Below, in pieces: positions 54,854 through 64,000 of a stretch of 64,000 bases of DNA (positions within the stretch are counted from its first letter, which is position 1; each line of letters begins with the position of its first letter). A program made the translations under genes and the position numbers. Location: assembly GCF_003002925.1 (NCBI RefSeq), contig NZ_PVTK01000010.1, forward strand, positions 1 to 64,000, given 5' to 3'. The stretch is from Vreelandella songnenensis (GTDB lineage Bacteria > Pseudomonadota > Gammaproteobacteria > Pseudomonadales > Halomonadaceae). The notes beneath the pieces are model-generated. The model was not told the DNA's origin. It saw nothing but the letters and a program-made list of their open reading frames with translations, and did no database searches.

Positions 54854-56587
54854 GTGACAACAAAACATCGACGCAAGATCGAAGAGCTGCGGAGTCAGCG
54901 TTGGTACGATTCGCAAGACATGCGAGGATTTGCGCATCGACAGCGAACCCAGCAAATGGGCTTGCGGCGTGATGAATTCATGAACAAGCCGGTCATCGGC
55001 ATCATCAATACCTGGAGCGACTTAAGCCCATGTCATGCGCATTTGCGTGATCGTGCTGAAGCCGTCAAACGGGCGGTATGGGCAAGCGGAGGTTATCCTG
55101 TAGAGCTTCCTGCGCTGTCGTTAGGTGAGGTGCTGGTCAAGCCCACCACCATGCTCTATCGCAATTTTCTAGCGATGGAAGCCGAAGAATTGCTGCGCTG
55201 CCACCCCATCGACGGGGTCGTGCTGCTAGGCGGGTGCGACAAGACAACCCCGGCTCTGCTGATGGGTGCCATCAGCATGGATATCCCGGCGATATTCTGC
55301 CCGGCCGGCCCCATGCTGAACGGAAAGTGGAAGGGCAAGACGCTAGGTGCCGGTACCCATACGCGCAAGTACTGGGATGAGCTGCGTAGCGGCAATATTA
55401 CCCAGGAAGAGTGGGTCGACCTGGAGTCCAGAATGACGCGCTCCAACGGCACGTGCAACACCATGGGCACGGCATCCACCATGACCTCGATTGTCGATGC
55501 CATGGGCCTGACCTTACCCGGCGCTTCGAGCATTCCAGCAGCGGACGCCGCCCATATTCGTATGGCGTCCGAGTGCGGCAGCCGAATTGTCGAGATGATC
55601 TGGGAAGATCTTAAACCTTCCGACATTCTTACCCGCGACAACTTTCTCAACGGCGTCAAATGCTATATGGCGCTGGGCGGCTCGACCAACGCCGCTATCC
55701 ACCTGATTGCCCTGGCGCGGCGCGCCAATGTCGAGCTGACCCTTGACGATATGGACGTTATTGCTCGTCAGATTCCCGTACTGACCAATATCTTTCCTTC
55801 AGGCCAGTACCTGATGGAAGACTTCTACTACGCCGGTGGATTACCCGCGCTGCTATCGCATCTGAGCAGCCAACTGAAGCTCGATACGGCCAGCGTCAGC
55901 GGTCGGACCTTAGGCGAAAATCTGGCCGGGGCCGAATGCTACAACGAGGATGTGATCCGCCAGCTGGATAACCCTGTATGTGAAGGGGCGGCACTGGCGG
56001 TACTGCGCGGCAATCTGGCGCCCAGGGGCGCCGTCATCAAACCCAGCTCTGCCGATGCGCGCTTGATCAAGCATCGCGGCAAGGCCATCGTGTTTGATAA
56101 CCACGCCGATCTGATGGCGCGAATTGATGACCCGGCGCTGGACGTCACCGCGGACAGCGTGCTGGTGCTGCGTAACGCCGGACCCAAGGGGGCGCCGGGT
56201 ATGCCCGAGTGGGGCGCCTTGCCTATTCCCAAGAAGCTGCTGGCCCAGGGCGTGCGTGACATGCTGCGCCTTTCCGATGCGCGCATGAGCGGCACCCACT
56301 ACGGCACCTGTGTGCTGCATATCGCCCCCGAATCGGCAGTCGGCGGGCCGCTGGCGCTGGTACGCGATGGTGACGAGATCGAGCTGGATGTGGACGAGCG
56401 GCGCCTGGCACTGTGCATCAGTGACAAAGAGCTTGAGGAGCGCCGCCAGACGTGGCGCGCGCCCAGCCCGCGCATCGACCGGGGCTATACCGCCATTTAC
56501 CAGGAACATGTAACCCAGGCCGATCAAGGCTGCGATTTCGACATTCTACAAAACGGCCAACGCCAGCCAGAGCCGGAAATTTTTTAA
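54854..56587 (+). CDS. IlvD/Edd-family dehydratase, probable 6-deoxy-6-sulfogluconate dehydratase
   Basis: This 577-residue enzyme of the IlvD/Edd family has three cysteines for a [2Fe-2S] cluster, Cys60 (SDLSPCHAH), Cys128 (GGCDKTTPA) and Cys201 (NGTCNTMGTAST), plus ALGGSTNAAIHL and SDARMSGTHYGTC. Closest in style to sugar-acid dehydratases (arabonate/xylonate type) rather than to IlvD. In the sulfo-Entner-Doudoroff route the step is 6-deoxy-6-sulfogluconate to 2-keto-3,6-dideoxy-6-sulfogluconate. The start is GTG 54854. First gene of the catabolic operon. Substrate is inferred from the downstream sulfoquinovosidase. Confidence 0.82.
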   Translation: MTTKHRRKIEELRSQRWYDSQDMRGFAHRQRTQQMGLRRDEFMNKPVIGIINTWSDLSPCHAHLRDRAEAVKRAVWASGGYPVELPALSLGEVLVKPTTMLYRNFLAMEAEELLRCHPIDGVVLLGGCDKTTPALLMGAISMDIPAIFCPAGPMLNGKWKGKTLGAGTHTRKYWDELRSGNITQEEWVDLESRMTRSNGTCNTMGTASTMTSIVDAMGLTLPGASSIPAADAAHIRMASECGSRIVEMIWEDLKPSDILTRDNFLNGVKCYMALGGSTNAAIHLIALARRANVELTLDDMDVIARQIPVLTNIFPSGQYLMEDFYYAGGLPALLSHLSSQLKLDTASVSGRTLGENLAGAECYNEDVIRQLDNPVCEGAALAVLRGNLAPRGAVIKPSSADARLIKHRGKAIVFDNHADLMARIDDPALDVTADSVLVLRNAGPKGAPGMPEWGALPIPKKLLAQGVRDMLRLSDARMSGTHYGTCVLHIAPESAVGGPLALVRDGDEIELDVDERRLALCISDKELEERRQTWRAPSPRIDRGYTAIYQEHVTQADQGCDFDILQNGQRQPEPEIF

Positions 56588-56598
56588 GGACGAATCCG

Positions 56599-57402
56599 AT
56601 GACGACACTCCCCAAGAACAAGTTCAAACAGTGGCTGAATGATTCCGGCAAAGTACCCGTAGGTACCTGGCTGATGACGGCCAGCCCCAATGTGGCTGAA
56701 GCCATTGGCTGGGCCGGTTTCGATTACGTAGTGCTCGATATGGAACACGTCCCCATTGGTATCCCCGAGGCCATTGCCATCATGCAGGCGGTCGCGGGTA
56801 CGCCGACAGAGCTGGTCGTACGCTTGCCGTGGAATGATCCGGTCATCGTCAAGCGCGTGCTCGACAGCGGCGCCCAGACCTTGATGTTCCCCTACATTCA
56901 AAACGCCGAAGAAGCTTCTCAGGCGGTGCTGTCGACGCGCTATCCCGGCAAGGGCAGCCGCGGCGTTGCCGCGGTTCATCGGGCCAGCCGCTACGGTACG
57001 GTGGCCAACTACTTGCAGCAGGCAGGCGAAGAGATCGCGGTCATTCTGCAGCTGGAAACCCCGGAAGCGTTGGCAGCCATGGAGGATATCGCCGCGGTTC
57101 CCGATATCGACGGGTTCTTCGTGGGGCCTGGGGATCTCTCGGCAGCGATGGGTCGAATTGGCGATATACGCCACGCCGACGTGCAGGATGCGATTAAAAA
57201 GGCAGTGACCAGGAGTCAAGCGCTGGGGCTTCCCTGCGGCATCGTAGGGGCCGAGCCTGAATTGGTAGGTCAGTACCGGGAGATGGGGTTCAGCTTTGTC
57301 GCGGTGGGCTCTGACATGAGCTTGATGATGTCGCGTGCAAAGGAGTATGTAGGAGCGCTCAAGGGCAGTGCGGTGGAGACGGCGGACAGCGGCGTTTACT
57401 GA
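56599..57402 (+). CDS. HpcH/HpaI-family aldolase, probable KDSG aldolase
   Basis: This 267-residue class II aldolase has VGTWLMTASPNVAEAIGWAGFD near residue 21, catalytic DMEH (47-50) with His50, Arg75 in VVRLPWND, metal-binding Glu in LQLETPEAL and Asp in FVGPGDLSAAMG. Homologues cleave 2-keto-3-deoxy sugar acids into pyruvate and an aldehyde. In this operon the products would be pyruvate and 3-sulfolactaldehyde. ATG 56599 with AAGGA upstream, 11 bases after the dehydratase stop. Confidence 0.83.
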   Translation: MTTLPKNKFKQWLNDSGKVPVGTWLMTASPNVAEAIGWAGFDYVVLDMEHVPIGIPEAIAIMQAVAGTPTELVVRLPWNDPVIVKRVLDSGAQTLMFPYIQNAEEASQAVLSTRYPGKGSRGVAAVHRASRYGTVANYLQQAGEEIAVILQLETPEALAAMEDIAAVPDIDGFFVGPGDLSAAMGRIGDIRHADVQDAIKKAVTRSQALGLPCGIVGAEPELVGQYREMGFSFVAVGSDMSLMMSRAKEYVGALKGSAVETADSGVY

Positions 57403-57465
57403 CAGCGGAGACTGGCGCCAGAATCAACCATGCTGCCATCGGCAAACGGATAAGTGAGAGTGACC

Positions 57466-58347
57466 ATGACGGATACTGCCTTTACGACGGTTCTACCCGC
57501 CCAGGCCCTGCTCGGCGAGTGCCCGGTGTGGGCCGAAGACGAACAGGCGCTTTACTGGGTGGATATCGAAGCGCCCAGCCTGAATCGCTTTGACCCGGCC
57601 AGTCAGCAAAACCAGCCGTGGCCGATGCCTGAAAATATCGGCTGCTTTGGCCGCCGCCAGGGCGGTGGTTTCATTGCGGGGCTGCGCTCTGGAATATGGT
57701 TGCTTGACAGCGAAGCGCAACTGGATCAATGCGTGGCGCGCCCGGTCGAAGATACGTCGATCAGCCGCTTCAACGATGGGCGTGTCGACCCTTGGGGGCG
57801 TTTTTGGGCAGGCACCATTCATGAGCCCCGGGATGTTCCGGCAGCGTCGCTTTTTCAGGTGGACACCCACCTCGAATGTCGCCGGTTAGCCGGAGATGTA
57901 AAGGTTTCCAACGGGGTAGCCTTCAGCCCGGATCGCACTTGGGCGTATCACTCCGACACGCCCAATCACGTGATCTATCGCTACCCTCTGAACCCTGACA
58001 CCGGGGAGATAACCGGACCGCGAGAGGTGTTTCATCAGTTTCCGTTTGGCAATGGGCGCCCAGATGGGGCCGCCGTCGATACGCAGGGCTACTACTGGTC
58101 GGCGCTTTACGAAGGCGGCCGAGTGGTTCGCCTGTCGCCGGCCGGGGAAATCGTGGCCGAATACCCGGTGCCTGCGCGCTGCCCCACCATGTGCGCTTTC
58201 GGTGGGACCGACATGAAAACACTTTACGTGACTTCGGCGCGCCACGGGCGACCAGAAGAGGAGCTTGAGCGCTACCCGGAATCTGGAAACCTGTTTGCCA
58301 TGCGCGTCGAGGTGGCGGGCCAGAAAGAACCCCAGTTTATGGGCTAG
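57466..58347 (+). CDS. SMP-30/gluconolactonase family, probable sulfogluconolactonase
   Basis: This 293-residue six-bladed propeller lactonase has the metal-binding Glu18 in LLGECPVWAEDEQALYWVDI, then RFNDGRVDPWGRFWAGT, VSNGVAFSPD and GRPDGAAVDTQGYYW, the usual Glu/Asn/Asp ligand set. It would open 6-deoxy-6-sulfoglucono-lactone to the acid, between the SDR and dehydratase steps. ATG 57466 is chosen over GTG 57454. Confidence 0.82.
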   Translation: MTDTAFTTVLPAQALLGECPVWAEDEQALYWVDIEAPSLNRFDPASQQNQPWPMPENIGCFGRRQGGGFIAGLRSGIWLLDSEAQLDQCVARPVEDTSISRFNDGRVDPWGRFWAGTIHEPRDVPAASLFQVDTHLECRRLAGDVKVSNGVAFSPDRTWAYHSDTPNHVIYRYPLNPDTGEITGPREVFHQFPFGNGRPDGAAVDTQGYYWSALYEGGRVVRLSPAGEIVAEYPVPARCPTMCAFGGTDMKTLYVTSARHGRPEEELERYPESGNLFAMRVEVAGQKEPQFMG

Positions 58348-58391
58348 CACGTCGCTTGCCTGAAAATAAGAGTAACGTTGAGGAGCGGGTA

Positions 58392-60615
<2,224 letters not shown>

Positions 60616-60658
60616 TTTAGCGGCGTCCGGCGTCGCCCGTTCAACGAGATTCTCTCCT

Positions 60659-62710
60659 ATGCAAACAGGTACTATGTCATCAAGTACTATGTCAACAAGT
60701 ACGAAACACGATCAGCTGAGCGTGATGCTGGGGGGCGATGCGCTGCTTGTTCACCGCCCTGATGCACCGGCTTTCTTTGTTGGTCGCGGCCAGGAGCGTA
60801 TGGAGATGTACCGGGGTAATTTTGATATTGAAGATTACCTGGAAAGCCGCGAAGCGCTGCGGCACTTGACGGTCGTTGAAGACGGCGCCGGGCTTAAGCT
60901 GACATTGCGCCGCTACGCTGAGGACGATGTTCAGCTAGCGTTGCGGCTGGTGGAGCTGGAAGACGGCATTCGCCTGGAGTCGTTAAGCGCGGCAGAAGGC
61001 ATCAATCGTTTCTGGCTGCGCGTGGCGGCTCAGGACGAAGAGCGGGTGTGGGGCTGCGGCGAGCAGATGTCCTATTTCGATTTGCGCGGGCGCCATTTTC
61101 CTCTGTGGACCTCTGAGCCCGGGGTAGGGCGCGACAAGTCCACTTATGTGACGTGGCAGTCTGATGTGGTCAACCGGGCGGGCGGTGATTATTACCACAC
61201 CAACTACCCACAACCGACGTTCGTTTCCTCGCGGCGCTATTTCTGCGATGTGGAAACTACCCACTATGCGGACTTCGATTTCAGAAGCGCGGACTTTCAT
61301 GAGCTGCAGGTGTGGGGCATTCCATCCACCGTTGTGCTGCGCAGTGCGCCGACGTTTATTCAGCTAGTGGAGAACATTGGCGCCCATTTTGGCCGACAGC
61401 CGAAGCTGCCTGAATGGGTATACAACGGCGTTATTCTGGGGCTCAAGCGGGGCCAGGCGCATGCCGAAGCCAAGCTGGCGGAGGCGCTTGCCAACAATAT
61501 GGCGGTATCCGCGCTTTGGTGCGAGGACTGGGCCGGTGTTCGCGAAACCAGTTTCGGCACACGCCTTTTCTGGGATTGGCGCTGGCAGGCAGAGCGCTAC
61601 CCAAGCCTGGACAAGATGATCGATGAATTGCGCCACCAAGGCGTACAGTTTCTTGGCTATGTGAATCCGTACCTATGCGTGGACGGGCACTTCTTCCCCG
61701 AAGCACAAGCCCAGGGCTACCTGGCGACGGATGGACAGGGCCAGACGGCGGTAGTCGACTTTGGCGAGTTCGATTGTGGTGTCGTGGATTTTACCAACCC
61801 GGCGGCGTGCACATGGTTCAAAGACGTCATCATCAAGCGCCAGATGCTGGATCTGGGCTTGAGCGGCTGGATGGCGGACTTTGGTGAGTACCTGCCCATT
61901 GATGTCACCTTGAGCAACGGCGTCTGTGCCAAACAGGAGCATAACCGCTGGCCGGTACGCTGGGCGCAGGTGAATGCGGAAGCCATTGCCGAGGCTGGGC
62001 TGACAGATAAAGCCACCTTCTTCATGCGGGCAGGCTACAGCGGCGTTCAGGCACATTGCCCGCTGCTCTGGGCGGGCGATCAATCGGTCGATTTCACCCG
62101 TCATGATGGTCTGGCGACCGTTATCTGTGCGGCACTTTCCTCGGGCCTGATGGGTAACGCTTTCCATCATAGCGACATCGGTGGCTATACCAGCATCTTC
62201 GGCAACACGCGGGATGCTGAGCTGTTCATGCGCTGGACCGACATGGCCGCCTTCACGCCAGTCATGCGTACCCACGAATCCAACCGCCCCACCGAGAACG
62301 TGCAGTGGTTCGATGATGCCGAGGTCGCCGCACACCTGGCGCGCATGAGCCGGGTTTACGTGCGCCTGGCGCCCTATCTCAAGTCTCTGGTAGCCGAGGG
62401 TAGCGAAAGGAGCCTGCCGGTACAGCGCCCGCTGTTTCTGCATTTTGAAGATGATGCGGCGTGCTACGCCATTCAGGATCAATACCTGTATGGGCCTGAC
62501 CTGCTGGTAGCGCCGGTTCATGAGGCCGGTAGAAGCGACTGGTCGGCCTATCTGCCGGAAGGCGTTGAATGGGTGCACCTGTGGAGCGGTGAGCGCTACC
62601 CAGGCGGGCAGCGTGTGACGGTGGCTGCGCCCTATGGCGAACCGCCGGTGTTCTATCGCGCCGAGAGTACCTGGGAGCCGCTATTTATCGAAGTAGCGGA
62701 CCAGGATTAA
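60659..62710 (+). CDS. yihQ: GH31 sulfoquinovosidase (YihQ-like)
   Basis: This 683-residue GH31 enzyme closely resembles E. coli YihQ along its length, for example WMADFGEYLP, WAGDQ, HHSDIGGYT, FTPVMRTHE and LLVAPVHEAGRSDW. Asp407 is the expected nucleophile and Asp474 the acid/base. The sulfonate-recognition positions read Lys263, Glu289, Arg302, Trp305 and Tyr510, the KERWY form described for the Agrobacterium enzyme; E. coli has QQRWY. It would hydrolyse sulfoquinovosyl glycerol and related alpha-glycosides to sulfoquinovose. ATG 60659 is used; no signal peptide is visible, so the enzyme is cytoplasmic and the glycoside must be imported. Confidence 0.92.
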   Translation: MQTGTMSSSTMSTSTKHDQLSVMLGGDALLVHRPDAPAFFVGRGQERMEMYRGNFDIEDYLESREALRHLTVVEDGAGLKLTLRRYAEDDVQLALRLVELEDGIRLESLSAAEGINRFWLRVAAQDEERVWGCGEQMSYFDLRGRHFPLWTSEPGVGRDKSTYVTWQSDVVNRAGGDYYHTNYPQPTFVSSRRYFCDVETTHYADFDFRSADFHELQVWGIPSTVVLRSAPTFIQLVENIGAHFGRQPKLPEWVYNGVILGLKRGQAHAEAKLAEALANNMAVSALWCEDWAGVRETSFGTRLFWDWRWQAERYPSLDKMIDELRHQGVQFLGYVNPYLCVDGHFFPEAQAQGYLATDGQGQTAVVDFGEFDCGVVDFTNPAACTWFKDVIIKRQMLDLGLSGWMADFGEYLPIDVTLSNGVCAKQEHNRWPVRWAQVNAEAIAEAGLTDKATFFMRAGYSGVQAHCPLLWAGDQSVDFTRHDGLATVICAALSSGLMGNAFHHSDIGGYTSIFGNTRDAELFMRWTDMAAFTPVMRTHESNRPTENVQWFDDAEVAAHLARMSRVYVRLAPYLKSLVAEGSERSLPVQRPLFLHFEDDAACYAIQDQYLYGPDLLVAPVHEAGRSDWSAYLPEGVEWVHLWSGERYPGGQRVTVAAPYGEPPVFYRAESTWEPLFIEVADQD

Positions 62711-63465
62711 TGGAAGTATCCGCAATCTTATTGCTGTTGGGCTGGGTAGCCTTGGCTACCTATGCCCAAACGGTGACGGGTTTTGCCTTTGGGCTCATCT
62801 TGATGGCAGGCGTGGTGCTTTCCGGATTGGCGCCGGTATCGCTGGTGGCCATCCTGATCAGCATTCTGAGCCTGTTCAACTGCTCGCTGGCGCTCTACCG
62901 AAACCTGGGCAACCTGGATTGGGAAATTATTGTTTTCTGCTCGCTCAGCGGTTTCGCCACGCTCATCTTTGGTGTCTGGACGCTGGAGCTTTTAAGCGGC
63001 AGTCATGTGCACTGGCTGCAGTTGATTCTGGGACTGGCGATCATCCTGAGTAGTTTGATGCTGATTGTTCATCCGGTACCGACCAGGGTGCGTTCCGGGC
63101 GCCTGTCATTTCTGTTCTTTGGCGGGCTATCCGGTTTTATGGGCGGGATGTTTTCCACCTCAGGCCCCCCGCTGGTGTTCCACTTCTACCGCCAGCCGCT
63201 TACTCTGGCCGTCATCCGCGACTGCCTGCTGCTAATCTTCGCGATCAACTCCCTGCAACGCTTGATCATCGTGGGGGTAAAAGGCCAGCTTGACCTGAAC
63301 ATTCTGAGCTTGGCGGCCACGGCCATCCCGGTGGTAATGCTGTTTACCTGGCTGGGCCGACGCTACCCGCCGCCGCTTTCCGAGCGCAACCTGCGCCGCA
63401 TTGCCTTCTTGCTGCTCTTTGCCTCGGGGTTGAGCCTGTGTGTTTCCGCTCTTCTCAACGCTTGA
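62710..63465 (+). CDS. TauE/SafE-family exporter, probable sulfolactate exporter
   Basis: This 251-residue membrane protein has about eight helices and the family pattern TYAQTVTGFAFGLILMAGVVLSG near the start and FFGGLSGFMGGMFSTSGPPLVF near residue 135. TauE/SafE proteins export sulfite or C2/C3 sulfonates. Placed last in a sulfo-ED operon it probably expels 3-sulfolactate, the usual end product. The ATG shares one base with the sulfoquinovosidase stop (TAATG). Confidence 0.85.
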   Translation: MEVSAILLLLGWVALATYAQTVTGFAFGLILMAGVVLSGLAPVSLVAILISILSLFNCSLALYRNLGNLDWEIIVFCSLSGFATLIFGVWTLELLSGSHVHWLQLILGLAIILSSLMLIVHPVPTRVRSGRLSFLFFGGLSGFMGGMFSTSGPPLVFHFYRQPLTLAVIRDCLLLIFAINSLQRLIIVGVKGQLDLNILSLAATAIPVVMLFTWLGRRYPPPLSERNLRRIAFLLLFASGLSLCVSALLNA

Positions 63466-63497
63466 AGCTTGGCGGTTAACGATTTGAAATTACTGGG

Positions 63498-64000
63498 CTA
63501 GCGGCGCAGTGTGCTCGCCCTTGCCAGCAGTTCAAAACCCAGATCCAGGCAGGCTTCCTGGGGGCGGCCCTGAACTCTTTGAAGAACACACTCTGCCACC
63601 ACGTTGCCGATCTCTTCGCGGGGAGGACGAATGGTGGATAAAGGCGGCAGCGTGCAGTTGCTGAAATCCATATCGCCGAAGCCGATCATCGCAATGTCAT
63701 CGGGAATGCGGATTCCACGTCGTTGCGCTTCGCCTAGCGCGCCTAGAGCGAGCATATCGTTGCCGAAAATGATGCCATCGGTATCCGGATGACTATGGAG
63801 CAGATCGGCAAAGGCCTGGTTGGCAGCTTCCGCCATGCGGCCCGGGCCACAATCAATCACCCGCGTATGCCGGCTGCCCAGCAGGTCCATCAAGGCCGCC
63901 TCGCTACCGGCGCAACGCTGCTTGGCACGTTCGTCCACGCTCAGGCGCGTACCGATAAACGCCACCTTGCGACAGCCGGCCTCAACCAGGTGACGTGCCT
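63498..64000 (-). CDS. LacI-family regulator, C-terminal part
   Basis: This is the 3' portion, about 167 codons, of a gene running off the right edge. It shows the C-terminal half of a LacI/GalR effector-binding domain: ARHLVEAGCRKVAFIGTRLS, TDGIIFGNDMLALGALGEA, RGIRIPDDIAMIGFGDMDFS and LSTIRPPREEIGNVVAE. The DNA-binding domain lies outside the window. It converges on the sulfolactate exporter gene and is the best candidate repressor for the AGCGCT palindromes at 54563-54791. Confidence 0.9.
   Translation of the reverse strand, partial: ARHLVEAGCRKVAFIGTRLSVDERAKQRCAGSEAALMDLLGSRHTRVIDCGPGRMAEAANQAFADLLHSHPDTDGIIFGNDMLALGALGEAQRRGIRIPDDIAMIGFGDMDFSNCTLPPLSTIRPPREEIGNVVAECVLQRVQGRPQEACLDLGFELLARASTLRR

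Overview
The window looks like the chromosome of a moderately halophilic gammaproteobacterium of the Halomonas type. The grounds are a GC-rich coding style, four TRAP-type solute transport loci, a BCCT betaine/choline-type carrier, a tripartite tricarboxylate transporter, and dense metabolic operons with no phage or IS backbone. This placement is inferred from gene content; no 16S gene is present.

Layout. 1-1.8 kb: the 3' end of a YdiJ-type D-2-hydroxyglutarate dehydrogenase and an HglS (DUF1338) 2-oxoadipate dioxygenase/decarboxylase, two consecutive steps of D-lysine/2-aminoadipate breakdown. 1.9-5.8 kb (minus): a TAXI-type TRAP transporter with a LysR regulator. Its binding protein appears circularly permuted, and the start of its fused permease is interrupted at an A9 run. 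6.2-8.7 kb: a BCCT carrier and a DUF481 outer-membrane protein. 8.8-14.5 kb: a DcuS/CitA-type two-component system next to tctCBA. 14.6-26.2 kb: urtABCDE and ureDABCEFG, each preceded by a very good sigma-54 (-24/-12) promoter, together a nitrogen-regulated urea uptake and hydrolysis block. 26.5-33.8 kb: soluble NAD-dependent formate dehydrogenase fdsGBA-fdhD-fdsD with a divergent ModE/LysR-like regulator. 33.8-39.4 kb: a DctPQM TRAP system, an FAD-linked 2-hydroxyacid oxidase and an orphan second DctP paralogue. 39.5-42.2 kb: tRNA-Arg(CCG) followed by a short defence-like cassette (Abi_2/HEPN protein and a NucS-like nuclease). 42.2-50.1 kb: YihY-type membrane protein, LysR, AbgT carrier plus M20 amidohydrolase, and a PAS-GGDEF-EAL protein paired with an RsbQ-like hydrolase. 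50.1-51.4 kb: an orphan cobalamin/siderophore-type binding protein under a cobalamin riboswitch.

51.5-64 kb holds what I read as a complete sulfo-Entner-Doudoroff (sulfoquinovose) island. A GH31 sulfoquinovosidase with a KERWY-type substrate motif releases sulfoquinovose. An SDR dehydrogenase, SMP-30 lactonase, IlvD/Edd dehydratase, HpcH/HpaI aldolase and aldehyde dehydrogenase convert it to pyruvate and sulfolactate. A TauE/SafE protein probably exports sulfolactate. Uptake is probably by a divergently transcribed DctPQM TRAP transporter instead of the MFS or ABC importers known for this substrate. Two AGCGCT-centred palindromes in the divergent promoter region and a LacI-family gene running off the right edge suggest the regulation.

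The most unusual items are the circularly permuted TAXI binding protein, the A9 frameshift at the start of its permease, and the TRAP-linked sulfoquinovose island. All functions are read from sequence motifs and gene context; nothing was searched against a database.
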